Origin: Planctomycetia bacterium
GTDB lineage: Bacteria > Planctomycetota > Planctomycetia > Gemmatales > Gemmataceae
DNA: 52,178 nt
NCBI GenBank assembly: GCA_005772955.1
Contig: SXID01000028.1
Span: 1-52,178, forward strand
Direction of reading: 5' to 3'
Made by a program: the position numbers and the translations under genes. Each line of letters begins with the position of its first letter. The stretch's first letter is position 1. Below, one piece after another: positions 33,926-41,291 of the stretch. The notes under the pieces were generated by a model that saw only the letters and a program-made list of their open reading frames with translations, ran no database searches and was not told the DNA's origin.

Positions 33926-34021
33926 TTATCGCTCCCGCGGTCGGCGGAAGAGCAGGTGCGTAAAGCCGAAGAGGATTGTGAGCAACACACCACAAAGCCC
34001 CAGCATCGTCACGGTTTGCAC
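33926..34021 (-). CDS. 31-residue membrane peptide under a sigma-54-type promoter
   Basis: The frame from GTG (34021) to TAA (33926) encodes 31 residues: one hydrophobic helix (TVTMLGLCGVLLTILFGFTH) and a basic end RRPRER, which should stay in the cytoplasm. GGAG lies six bases before the GTG. An exact sigma-54 consensus lies 35 bp upstream and points at it, with the predicted start near 34045. The leader is therefore about 24 nt. This makes a real small-protein gene likely despite its size. Small one-helix proteins often act as subunits or modulators of membrane enzymes; nothing here says which. A longer frame upstream exists but starts before the promoter. Confidence 0.5.
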   Translation of the reverse strand: MQTVTMLGLCGVLLTILFGFTHLLFRRPRER

Positions 34022-34055
34022 GACAGACTCCGTGTCCTTGGCTCTCCTCCGCCAT

Positions 34056-34071
34056 TGCAACCCCGGTGCCA
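34056..34071 (-). promoter_or_regulatory. Exact-consensus sigma-54 promoter (minus strand)
   Basis: Reading on the minus strand, TGGCAC-CGGGG-TTGCA is an 11-of-11 match to TGGCAC-N5-TTGCA, with GG and GC 12 bp apart. The predicted start near 34045 serves the 31-residue membrane peptide. The dyad at 34150-34183 lies about 120 bp upstream. Confidence 0.7.
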
Positions 34072-34143
34072 GTGAATTTCGGGACTGAATACGCCAATTG
34101 TCGTGGGTTCCCTCCGTCGTGGTCGTTGTAGCCAGCGTTCGGG

Positions 34144-34190
34144 TGCGCGGTTCTGGCACACCGGTGTGTCCGTGTGCCAGAACTTCGCAC
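34144..34190. promoter_or_regulatory. Dyad between two divergent sigma-54 promoters, probable enhancer site
   Basis: Perfect 12-bp arms GTTCTGGCACAC (34150-34161) and its complement (34172-34183) with a 10-bp centre. A further five bases pair on each side (34144-34148 and 34186-34190). The centre itself contains CACACCGGTGTG, a second nested palindrome. Its centre is about 105 bp from the plus-strand start and about 120 bp from the minus-strand start, the usual distance for NtrC-type activator sites. Confidence 0.55.
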
Positions 34191-34244
34191 GCTCTGCGTC
34201 TCCTAACTCGCGGGTTAGCGCGGATATTTGGGTCGTATCGTTGT

Positions 34245-34260
34245 TGGCATGTTCATTGCT
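34245..34260 (+). promoter_or_regulatory. Sigma-54-type promoter (plus strand)
   Basis: TGGCAT-GTTCA-TTGCT matches the consensus at 9 of 11 positions with correct GG/GC spacing. The predicted start is near 34271, 35 nt before the ATG at 34306. It faces away from the minus-strand promoter at 34056-34071. Confidence 0.6.
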
Positions 34261-34305
34261 CCGCTGAAAACGGAACGTCGATGCCAAACACCAGCGGGAG
34301 AGGAC

Positions 34306-34581
34306 ATGGGTACCGCGATCGCGTGCGTCAGCAAACTGGATTGTGCGCTCTTGACGCTCGCCAACGAGATTCGCAACCGCCATCGTGCTCACCTGCGCGA
34401 GTTGCGGTTTGATGTCGTACTGGACGAGGTGGTTATCCGCGGCGTGTCGACCTCCTACTACGGCAAATCACTGGCCCTGTCCGAACTACACAAGTGTGGT
34501 CTGCGGGTGACGGCGAATCTGATCGAGGTTGAGGGCGCGGCTTCAGAGCCAGTCACGGGAACAATTCAGGTTGGAGGTTGA
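34306..34581 (+). CDS. BON-like small domain protein
   Basis: 91 residues from the ATG at 34306, which has GGGAGAGGAC before it and fits the predicted sigma-54 transcript. The segment LRELRFDVVLDEVVIRGVST then YYGKSLALSELHKCG then LIEVE follows the alternating beta-alpha pattern of BON-like domains common in planctomycete small proteins (typically VxLxGxxxTYYAKQLA). BON domains often bind membranes or phospholipid, but no signal peptide is present here. It is followed after four bases by the DUF2007 gene, so the two form an operon. An upstream in-frame ATG at 34249 would lie inside the promoter and is rejected. Confidence 0.65.
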   Translation: MGTAIACVSKLDCALLTLANEIRNRHRAHLRELRFDVVLDEVVIRGVSTSYYGKSLALSELHKCGLRVTANLIEVEGAASEPVTGTIQVGG

Positions 34582-34585
34582 CCAC

Positions 34586-34903
34586 ATGACGTGCGACAAG
34601 GATGATGTTGTGAGGGTGTACGCCGGTCCTCTGGTGCTTGTAGAAACGTATCGGAGGGTGTTGGTCGAAGCCGGGATCGAGTGCCGAGTAGTCGGGACTG
34701 AACTTGCTAGCGGCCTCGGCTCGGCGCTCCCCGAGTCAATCGAACTGTGGGTTCATCAGAGCGATTTGGCGAGGGCTACCGAAGTGCTCGAGCGCGAGTC
34801 GCTACAGAAGGATGAGCGGAGTCACTACCGGCCCCGTCACCACTTGCCGCAAACAGCGACCCGAAGTTCGCACAGGCAGCGTACCGGAAGGAACCGTCCT
34901 TGA
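34586..34903 (+). CDS. DUF2007-type putative signal-transducing protein
   Basis: 105 residues. The first 70 show the DUF2007 pattern: VRVYAGPLVLVETYRRVLVE, AGIECRVVGTELASGLGSAL and ELWVHQSDLARATEVLERE, a small ferredoxin-like fold related to GlnB-type signalling proteins by annotation. The last 30 residues are basic and unstructured. GGAGG lies in the end of the preceding gene, and the gap is four bases, so both genes share one transcript. Its partner is unknown. Confidence 0.72.
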   Translation: MTCDKDDVVRVYAGPLVLVETYRRVLVEAGIECRVVGTELASGLGSALPESIELWVHQSDLARATEVLERESLQKDERSHYRPRHHLPQTATRSSHRQRTGRNRP

Positions 34904-34992
34904 ACCCCAAACCGGGCGTCTGAGACGCGAACTTCCGATCGACCCTCGCGGGTTTCTTTTCTCCACGGGCAGATTCAGGTTGTGTACGTGCA

Positions 34993-36441
34993 ATGAAGAG
35001 GTTCAGTACGCAACAACGGGCATCTCTGACCCTGGACGAACTCGAATCACGGTGGTGTCCCGCAATCGCCGATCTCGCCGTCACGAACTCCGACGGCTTC
35101 ATCGAAGTTCTCGATGGCACCACTTTCACACCCATCATCACGGTAACGAACAACGGCCCGGAAGCGGCGAATGCCGTTGCCATTGTCGATTATTTCCCAA
35201 CGATTCCGTTCACGAACATTACCTGGACAGCGACCGCAGCGGGCGGTGCGTTCCTCCCGCTCGCGAGTGGGTTCGGAAGTATCTCGGTAGTCGCAACTCT
35301 TCCGGTTGGGGGGAGCGTCACGTTTACTGTCCGGGTGTCGACGCTCGTGAGGGGCAACGGGGAGTTCGTCCACACGGCGGTTGCCGCGCACGCCGCAGTT
35401 CCGCCGACCGGTACAAGCGACGCGGACCCAAACCCAGCGAACAACTCGGCCACGGACGCAACGCTTATCGGACACCGATTCGTCCCCGACTCCAGTATCG
35501 CAAGCCGGCTTTACGCGACCGGGTCGGACGCGGGCACCCCGGGAGATGTGAGGGTGTACGACTCCGCGACCGGTCAACTGAAATACAGTTTCCAGCCGTT
35601 CGGAGCGACGTTCCACGGTGGGGTGCGGGTTTCGACGGGTGATGTGACTGGGGACGGAAGAGACGACGTCGTCGTTGGTGCGGGCCCGGGGGCAGGCCCG
35701 CACGTGAAGGTGTACGAGGGCTTCGACCTTCGCGAGTTGGCCAGTTTCTTCGCGTTCGATCCCGGTTTCACGGGCGGAGTGTACGTCGCGGCCGCGCGGT
35801 TCAATGTGCCTGGTCCCGGTTTCAGCCGGCTGATCCCCGGCCACGTGGTCGTGGGTGCGGGGGCGGGCGCGGACCCCCACGTAACGGTCTTCCGGGTCGA
35901 GAACGGTCACGCGTCGTCGGACACCTTCCTGGCGAGTTTCCTGGCCTACGACGCGGGCTTCCGCGGCGGGGTGCGGGTTGGGGCGGGCAACGTGGACGGG
36001 CAACCAGGCGACGAGCTCATCACGGGTGCTGGGCCCGGCGGATTACCGCACGTGAAGGTGTTCAACCGCGACGGTGCGATGACCGCGAGTTTCCTGGCTT
36101 ACGCCGCGAGGTTCGCGGGTGGCGTGTACGTCACAGCGGGCAACACCGACGGGGTCGCGGGTAACGAGATCGTCACCGGTGCCGGCGCTGGCAGTCACGT
36201 GAAAATCTTCACGACCGGAGACGGAACTGAGAAAGCGAGTTTCTTCGCGATTCCCGGCTTTAATGGCGAAGCACGCGTTGCGGTCACGGACCGTGACGGC
36301 GACGGCAGTGACGACCTCGTTCTGGGTGTCGGACCCGGCGCCGGACCGCACGTGCGGATCGTCTCCGGCCTCTCCCTGTTGTCGCTCGACAGCTTCTTCG
36401 CGTACGACGCGGCCTTCGCTGGCGGAGTTTTCGTCGGGTAG
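34993..36441 (+). CDS. FG-GAP/VCBS repeat surface protein with DUF11-like domain
   Basis: 482 residues. The N-terminus LTLDELESRWCPA is the type of leader common on large planctomycete extracellular proteins. A beta-sandwich of the DUF11/CARDB kind (about 22-155, NGPEAANAVAIVDYFPTIPF, ANNSATDATLIG) is followed by six degenerate FG-GAP-like repeats (about 170-482). Typical signs are GGVRVSTGDVTGDGRDDVVV with GAGPGAGPHV, and aspartates in DVTGDGRDD and DRDGDGSDD that would bind calcium. Repeats of this kind build beta-propellers in adhesins. It stops after half of the sixth repeat, which is usual for circularly closed propellers. It is downstream of the DUF2007 gene by 90 bp. Confidence 0.85.
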   Translation: MKRFSTQQRASLTLDELESRWCPAIADLAVTNSDGFIEVLDGTTFTPIITVTNNGPEAANAVAIVDYFPTIPFTNITWTATAAGGAFLPLASGFGSISVVATLPVGGSVTFTVRVSTLVRGNGEFVHTAVAAHAAVPPTGTSDADPNPANNSATDATLIGHRFVPDSSIASRLYATGSDAGTPGDVRVYDSATGQLKYSFQPFGATFHGGVRVSTGDVTGDGRDDVVVGAGPGAGPHVKVYEGFDLRELASFFAFDPGFTGGVYVAAARFNVPGPGFSRLIPGHVVVGAGAGADPHVTVFRVENGHASSDTFLASFLAYDAGFRGGVRVGAGNVDGQPGDELITGAGPGGLPHVKVFNRDGAMTASFLAYAARFAGGVYVTAGNTDGVAGNEIVTGAGAGSHVKIFTTGDGTEKASFFAIPGFNGEARVAVTDRDGDGSDDLVLGVGPGAGPHVRIVSGLSLLSLDSFFAYDAAFAGGVFVG

Positions 36442-37013
36442 AGCAACGGTTCGGCGCAAGTCGCTGAGAAGACTGTGCGCGAGAGCCGTTGCCCGGTTCT
36501 AACCACCAAGGGTGACGCGGAGTACCACCCCCGCGACTTGCTGGGCAACTGGAATAACTCCCACACCGGCTTTTCAGGGGCCGAACCAGTGAGTACGCGA
36601 ATGGCCGTTGACACGCTCGGTGTCGGACCGGTGTCGAAGGCTGACCGTATCCTCGCGATCAACGCCGGTTGGGAGTGGGGGGCACAAAATCCGCGTGCCC
36701 GGCGATTCGGCGGACACAGCAGCGGCCCACAGGTAATCGTAAACGCGGCCGTCCGCGTCCGCGCACCAGGATGTGCGGCAACGACGTAGTTGGCGTTGCT
36801 CGCGCCGAAATCGCACCACGCTAGTGGAACACCAGAAAGTCATCTCCCAGACGCTGCGTCGTGACAACACCGCACATCTTCGCAGGTCACGAATCGGACG
36901 TTCTCGCCCGCGATTGGCCCCCGAATTGCTCTTCGAATGCTTTATCGAACTCACCACTTGTTCAAGGATCGTCCCCCAGTTCGCGGCGAGAGTCCTTTGC
37001 ATTGGAGAGACCA
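36442..37013. other. Intergenic region with a sigma-54 promoter but no clear gene
   Basis: About 570 bp. Open frames on both strands exist (36475-36789 plus; 36574-37014 minus) but none has recognisable protein character or a good start. GACAC-GCTCG-GTGTC near 36610 and CACACCGGC near 36562 resemble parts of the dyads upstream of the other sigma-54-type promoters. The promoter itself is listed separately. Confidence 0.5.
36915..36930 (+). promoter_or_regulatory. Sigma-54-type promoter for the cytochrome c'-like gene
   Basis: TGGCCC-CCGAA-TTGCT matches TGGCAC-N5-TTGCA at 9 of 11 positions with correct GG/GC spacing. The predicted start is near 36941, about 73 nt before the ATG at 37014. Confidence 0.6.
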
Positions 37014-37472
37014 ATGAAGCTGTTCATACGTTCGGGGATGTGCTTCCTGGTCACCGCTCTGACCGTAGTGTTCGTCGGTTTCGGTCGCGCGGACGACAAG
37101 CCGAATCCGAAGGACGAGCCGAAGAAGCCAACGGTGATGCAGCGGAAGTTGACTCACTCGCAGAAGATATTGGAAGGGCTTGTGATGAATGACTTCAAGA
37201 AAATCGACACCGGCGCGGACGGCTTGATTGAGTGCGTCAAGGACGCGACTTGGAAGATCAACAACACCGACAAGTACCTGTTGTATAGCAACGAGTTCAT
37301 GCGTCGGGCCGATGGGCTCAAGAAGGCTGCGAAGGAGAATAACACCGACGCCGCGGCGCTGACCTACGCTGAACTGACTCTGACCTGCGTCCGGTGCCAC
37401 CAACACCTTCGCGAGACTCGCATTAGCGCGATCCCCGTCGCACCCCCACCCGTCGTTGCGGGCCGCCGGTGA
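37014..37472 (+). CDS. Exported cytochrome c'-like protein
   Basis: 152 residues with a signal peptide (about 1-26, ending GFGRADD) and a helical mature part. One heme-attachment motif, CVRCH (125-129), lies near the C-terminus, the layout of cytochrome c' four-helix proteins. These bind NO or O2 or act as electron carriers in the periplasm. GGAGA precedes the ATG. A sigma-54-type promoter is found upstream, and the universal stress protein gene follows 75 bp later. Sequence identity to known cytochromes c' cannot be judged by eye. Confidence 0.75.
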   Translation: MKLFIRSGMCFLVTALTVVFVGFGRADDKPNPKDEPKKPTVMQRKLTHSQKILEGLVMNDFKKIDTGADGLIECVKDATWKINNTDKYLLYSNEFMRRADGLKKAAKENNTDAAALTYAELTLTCVRCHQHLRETRISAIPVAPPPVVAGRR

Positions 37473-37547
37473 CCGCGTCGAGTGACTCAAGGGCGTTGCC
37501 GTTGGTTGGGCGCGAACCATTCGCCTCCCGCTCACCCGGAGTATTTC

Positions 37548-38030
37548 ATGCTTCCGATTCACACCGTGCTGCACGCGACCGACTTCTCCGACTCGGCGCG
37601 GCCGGCGTTTCAACTGGCCTGTGCCTTGGCCCGCGACTACGGGGCGGCTCTCGTTCTGGTACACGTTGTTCCACCGGCCCGTGCCTTCTTCGCGCCGGAT
37701 GGGATCGCGGCACCGTTCTTCGTCGGGGACATGTACGACGCCCAAGTCCGTCTGTCGCGACTCCACCCAGGCGACCCGAGCGTGAAGACCGATCCTCGCG
37801 TCCTCGAAGGCGAACCGGCCGAACAGATTCTCCGTGCCGCACGGGACACACACGCGGATGTGATCGTGATGGGAACGCACGGCGCGAGCGGGTTAACGCG
37901 ACTCCTGGTGGGCAGCGTGGCCGAGAGCGTGATGCGCAAGTCGCCGTGCCCCGTCCTCACTGTTCGCGCCCCATTTTCGCTTTCGCCGGATCAGGCGCCG
38001 CTCGTCGAACAGCACGCGGAAACGGCTTGA
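37548..38030 (+). CDS. Universal stress protein (UspA family)
   Basis: 160 residues with the UspA fold: MLPIHTVLHATDFSDSARPA at the start, then AALVLVHVV, ADVIVMGTHGASGLTRLLVG and SVAESVMRKSPCPVLTVR. The G-x2-G-x9-G-S motif (GTHGASGLTRLLVGS) marks the ATP-binding subgroup. The start at 37548 has CGGAG seven bases before it. It probably shares a transcript with the cytochrome c'-like gene. It is convergent with the flavoprotein gene, the two stops being only 17 bp apart. Confidence 0.92.
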   Translation: MLPIHTVLHATDFSDSARPAFQLACALARDYGAALVLVHVVPPARAFFAPDGIAAPFFVGDMYDAQVRLSRLHPGDPSVKTDPRVLEGEPAEQILRAARDTHADVIVMGTHGASGLTRLLVGSVAESVMRKSPCPVLTVRAPFSLSPDQAPLVEQHAETA

Positions 38031-38047
38031 GCGAACTGCTGTATTCC

Positions 38048-39538
38048 TCACACCGCGGCGCGGCGGCCGGGCTTCGTTTGCGCGACGAAACTCGACGGCT
38101 CGGAACACCCGCCCGCTGTCGGGAGCATCTTGCCGGGGCTACACCGGCCGTCGGGGTTGAACGCGGTTCGCAGTCGCACCATGTAATGCAGGTCGTTCGC
38201 GGTGAACATCAGCGGCATAAAGTCGATTTTCTCGACGCCGATCCCATGTTCGCCGGTGACGCTGCCACCTAGCGCGATGCACTCCGACAAAATCTCGTGG
38301 CTCGCGTCGAGTACATTCTTCACCTGAACCGGGTCTCGCTCGTCGAACATCAGGATCGGGTGAACGTTGCCGTCGCCCGCGTGAAACACGTTGCAGATGC
38401 CGAGGTTGTACTTCTTCGCGGTGGCTTGAATGTGGCGCATGATTTCGGGCAACTTCGTCCGCGGTACGACACCGTCCTGCGTGCAGTAGCTTGGATAGCC
38501 CAGTCGGCCGATGGTGCCGAAGGCTTGCTTCCGAGCCTTCCACAGCGCCATGCGTTCGGTTTCGGTGTTCGCCTTGCGCACTTCGCGTGCCCGGTTCTTC
38601 TTCGCGATGCCCTCGATTCGATCCGCCTCTTCCTGAAGCCCCGCGACCAGTCCGTCCACTTCCATGATGACGACCGCTTCCGCGTCGAGCGGGAACCCGA
38701 ACTTGAACGCGGCTTCAACTGCTGAAAGCATCGTCTTGTCGAGCAACTCCAACGCGGCGGGGACGATGCCGGCGCCAATGATGTCGCTGATGGTGTTGGT
38801 GGCGTCGTCGATGGTCTCGAATACGCCAAGCAGCGTGCGGTACGATTCCGGGTTCTTCGTGAGCCGCACCCACACCTTCGACACCACACCGAATGTGCCC
38901 TCGCTTCCGACGATCGTGCCGGTGAGGTCGTAACCTGGCGTGTCCTCTGTTGGTCCACCGCACACGACAAGGCGGCCGTCCGGCAGGACGAGTTCGACGC
39001 CGAGAATGTGATTGACCGTGACACCGTACTTGAGCGTGTGCGGCCCGCCGGAGTTGGTCGCTACGTTCCCGCCGATGGTGCAAGCGCCCTGGCTGCTTGG
39101 ATCGGGAGCGTAGTGCAACCCGTGCGGTTTGAGCGCGTTGGTCAACCACACATTCACAACGCCAGGCTCGACGACCGCGTACCGGTCACGCACATTCACT
39201 TCGAGGATGCGTTTCATACGTGCGAGCGCGATCATGACGCCGCCGCCGACGAGCACGCATCCGCCCGCAAGACTGGTGCCGGCTCCACGTGCGAGGAACG
39301 ACACACCGAGTTCGTTGCACGCGGTGACGATGCCGACGATGTGTTCCGTGGAGGTCGGGAAGACGACAACATTGGGTTTGGTCTTGGCGATGGTGAAGCC
39401 GTCGCACTCATACGCGGCCATGTCTGCAGCGGCGGTGAGAACGTTGTCGTTCCCGACAACAGCTTTCATCCGTGCGACGAGCGCCGCGTGGTCGGTCGCG
39501 CTAACGATCTTGGCGTGAGCGGTGGGGGTCGAGATCAT
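38048..39538 (-). CDS. FAD-linked oxidase, glycolate oxidase GlcD-like
   Basis: 496 residues from the ATG at 39538. It has the FAD-binding PCMH fold (TKPNVVVFPTSTEHIVGIVT, ARGAGTSLAGGCV, YAPDPSSQGACTIGGNVATN, TLKYGVTVNHILGVELVLPDG) and the C-terminal oxidase domain ending HGIGVEKIDFMP and FNPDGRCSPGKML. This is the glycolate/D-lactate dehydrogenase group that oxidises 2-hydroxy acids. GlcE and GlcF partners are not in the window, so it may act alone or with an unlinked iron-sulfur protein. A 2-hydroxyacid dehydrogenase gene lies 700 bp upstream. The stop codon of the preceding frame overlaps this ATG as ATGA. The exact substrate is not defined. Confidence 0.9.
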   Translation of the reverse strand: MISTPTAHAKIVSATDHAALVARMKAVVGNDNVLTAAADMAAYECDGFTIAKTKPNVVVFPTSTEHIVGIVTACNELGVSFLARGAGTSLAGGCVLVGGGVMIALARMKRILEVNVRDRYAVVEPGVVNVWLTNALKPHGLHYAPDPSSQGACTIGGNVATNSGGPHTLKYGVTVNHILGVELVLPDGRLVVCGGPTEDTPGYDLTGTIVGSEGTFGVVSKVWVRLTKNPESYRTLLGVFETIDDATNTISDIIGAGIVPAALELLDKTMLSAVEAAFKFGFPLDAEAVVIMEVDGLVAGLQEEADRIEGIAKKNRAREVRKANTETERMALWKARKQAFGTIGRLGYPSYCTQDGVVPRTKLPEIMRHIQATAKKYNLGICNVFHAGDGNVHPILMFDERDPVQVKNVLDASHEILSECIALGGSVTGEHGIGVEKIDFMPLMFTANDLHYMVRLRTAFNPDGRCSPGKMLPTAGGCSEPSSFVAQTKPGRRAAV

Positions 39539-39903
39539 TTTTTCAGAACACGTTCGAGGGGGGCGTGTTGTAAGTAGAGGTGATTGTACCGGAACAGATG
39601 CGAGGTCGCCTGTGTCCACTGCCCTTTCCCAGGACGATCGCAAAGTAGTAAGCACTCGGCGTGTGCTGTTGCTTCGTGTGGGGAAATCGCCTGCGTTTCC
39701 GACCAGCCCAAGAACGGCACGCGGAGTGTGCCGTCTACTTTGCAATCGTCCTGAAGTGCCGCGAGGATTCGCTTACGGACGCCGATGGTTCGGGTCACAT
39801 CAACGTGCGCACCGGCACCTTTCGCACTTCGAGGATCAGCCGTGTCCCGGTCAACACGCGACGGATTGAGCCTGATCGGAGTTCTGGTTATCGTCGCCAT
39901 CAT
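39535..39903 (-). CDS. Hypothetical 122-residue protein, uncertain
   Basis: Its TGA overlaps the flavoprotein ATG as ATGA, which favours a real coupled gene. The C-terminal half (GWSETQAISPHEATAHAECL, then HLFRYNHLYLQHAPLERVLKK) has natural-looking composition. Against this, codon use is less GC-rich at third positions than neighbours (TTA, CTA, CTT), there is no Shine-Dalgarno sequence, and the 5' end overlaps an opposing prepilin-like remnant. It is either an acquired gene or decaying sequence. No family is recognised. Confidence 0.35.
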   Translation of the reverse strand: MMATITRTPIRLNPSRVDRDTADPRSAKGAGAHVDVTRTIGVRKRILAALQDDCKVDGTLRVPFLGWSETQAISPHEATAHAECLLLCDRPGKGQWTQATSHLFRYNHLYLQHAPLERVLKK

Positions 39904-39913
39904 TGCGATTTAA
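39842..39913 (+). pseudogene. Prepilin-like N-terminal remnant or tiny hydrophobic peptide
   Basis: A 23-codon frame from GTG, preceded by GAGGATCA, encodes RDGLSLIGVLVIVAIIAI and stops. It resembles the start of DUF1559 prepilin-like proteins (RxGFTLIELLVVIAIIAI), which are very numerous in Gemmata. The glutamate at position +5 is Gly here and the rest is missing, so it is probably a relic. Confidence 0.45.
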
Positions 39914-40233
39914 TCGGCCCTCTGACGCCAGCGACACGTCGCGTTCGCGGGGCCGCTGCACGTATGTAGTGTTCAAACAATCTCAAACAACAGACGCGGG
40001 CGTTCCGCTCGTTTGCGTCAACGGTCGGACCGGCCGCGGTTCCCTCAACAGATTCCCCGGAGTGCCGAGTCCCGAGGCGGCGTATGTCGTCGCGGCCCGG
40101 AGCAGTTGGCTGTTCCCGCGGGCGGCCTACGACCCCTGGATCGCATCCCGGCGCGTCGGTTGACACCCGCGCCCCCAGGGCGACAGCCGCGGAGGTGCAG
40201 CGCGGGGGGATGGGCTGCGTTTGGCTCACCGAA
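39914..40233. other. Spacer without a recognisable gene
   Basis: About 320 bp. One plus-strand frame (39903-40163) includes SPEAAYVVAARSSWLFPRAA, but no family, start signal or stable hairpin is evident. The region may hold the rest of the decayed prepilin-like gene. Confidence 0.35.
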
Positions 40234-41238
40234 TCAGTACCACTTTTCCTTGTCCACGACGTTGCTCAACGGCACGCCGCGCACGAATCGCCTAATGTTG
40301 CCGAGAAGTGTTTCCAGGTGGCGACCGGCGATGCGGGGCGAGTAACCGGCGACGTGTGGCGTGAGTATGACCCGCCCCGGCATTCGCCACAGCGCGTGAT
40401 CGGGCGGCAACGGCTCGGTCTCGAACACGTCCAGAGCCGCGCCCGCGATCTCGCCCGCCTCCAGTGCCGCGACGAGGTCATCCAGCACGACGATGGCCCC
40501 GCGGCCGATGTTGATGAGGTATGCGTCGCGCTTCATCTTCTGGAATTGCGGCCGGCGGAACATCGCCGCTGACTGCGGTGTGTGCGGCGCCGCGATCACG
40601 ACGAAGTCACTCTGCCCCAGCAATTGCGGCAACTCCTCGAGGGACCAGAGCGCCGCGACCTCCGGCGGTCTGTCCACCGCTTGTGGGTCAACAGCTATGA
40701 CTCGCATCCCGAACGCGGCGGCACGGCGCGCGACCTCACGGCCGATCGCACCGAGGCCGATGACGCCCAGCGTGGCGTCAGCGAGGTGGCGGTGCGCGCG
40801 GTCCATGTCGCTAACGAACGCCGGCCCCGAGGCGAAGTTGACCCGCGCGGCCTCCCCGCCGACCGGTGCCCACCGACCGGCCGCCGCTTGCAAAACGTAG
40901 ACGTGCAGATTGCGGGCGAAGCAAATGACGTAGCCCATCACCTGGTCTGCGATGACGTCGGAGAACAGGCCGCGCATGTTGGTCAGCACGCACGGGTGGG
41001 CCGCAAGATCGGGGAACACGTAGTGTTCGAGGCTGGCCGTAGGCGACTGCACCCAGCGCAGCCCCGGTGCGCTCGCGAGTAACCGCAGCGTGATCTTGCC
41101 GAAGAACGCGTCGGCGTCGGGCATGTGGCGGAGGGCATGTTCTTCGTCGTCGGCGTTCACCACCGCCATCGGGCCGGCGACGGCGGTGATTTGGCGGAGG
41201 CGTTCAGGTTCGACGGGCGGGTGAATGACGAGTTTCAT
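40234..41238 (-). CDS. D-2-hydroxyacid dehydrogenase
   Basis: 334 residues of the D-isomer 2-hydroxyacid dehydrogenase family (NAD-dependent reduction of 2-oxo acids). The NAD motif GVIGLGAIGREVARRAAAFG and the catalytic triad are visible: Arg in INIGRGAIVVLDD, Glu in ALDVFETEPLPPDHALW and His in ILTPHVAGYS. The start at 41238 gives an N-terminus MKLVIHPPVEPERL typical of the family. Substrate (hydroxypyruvate, glyoxylate or other) is undefined. It is the last gene of a minus-strand run of metabolic and exported proteins starting at the second PSD1 gene. Confidence 0.9.
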   Translation of the reverse strand: MKLVIHPPVEPERLRQITAVAGPMAVVNADDEEHALRHMPDADAFFGKITLRLLASAPGLRWVQSPTASLEHYVFPDLAAHPCVLTNMRGLFSDVIADQVMGYVICFARNLHVYVLQAAAGRWAPVGGEAARVNFASGPAFVSDMDRAHRHLADATLGVIGLGAIGREVARRAAAFGMRVIAVDPQAVDRPPEVAALWSLEELPQLLGQSDFVVIAAPHTPQSAAMFRRPQFQKMKRDAYLINIGRGAIVVLDDLVAALEAGEIAGAALDVFETEPLPPDHALWRMPGRVILTPHVAGYSPRIAGRHLETLLGNIRRFVRGVPLSNVVDKEKWY

Positions 41239-41291
41239 CGGTTGGTCCGCGGTGGTACGTCCTGGAGTGGCGGATGCGGGAGCGGCCCCGC

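Noticed and set aside
34978-34993. Sigma-54-like AGGTTG-N5-GTGCA before the FG-GAP gene
   Set aside because: GG/GC spacing is right but it abuts the start codon, leaving no room for a transcript start upstream of the gene; overall match is poor.
36574-37014. 146-codon minus-strand frame upstream of the cytochrome c'-like gene
   Set aside because: Composition rich in Arg/Ser/Cys, no motif, and it overlaps the cytochrome gene's promoter and leader.
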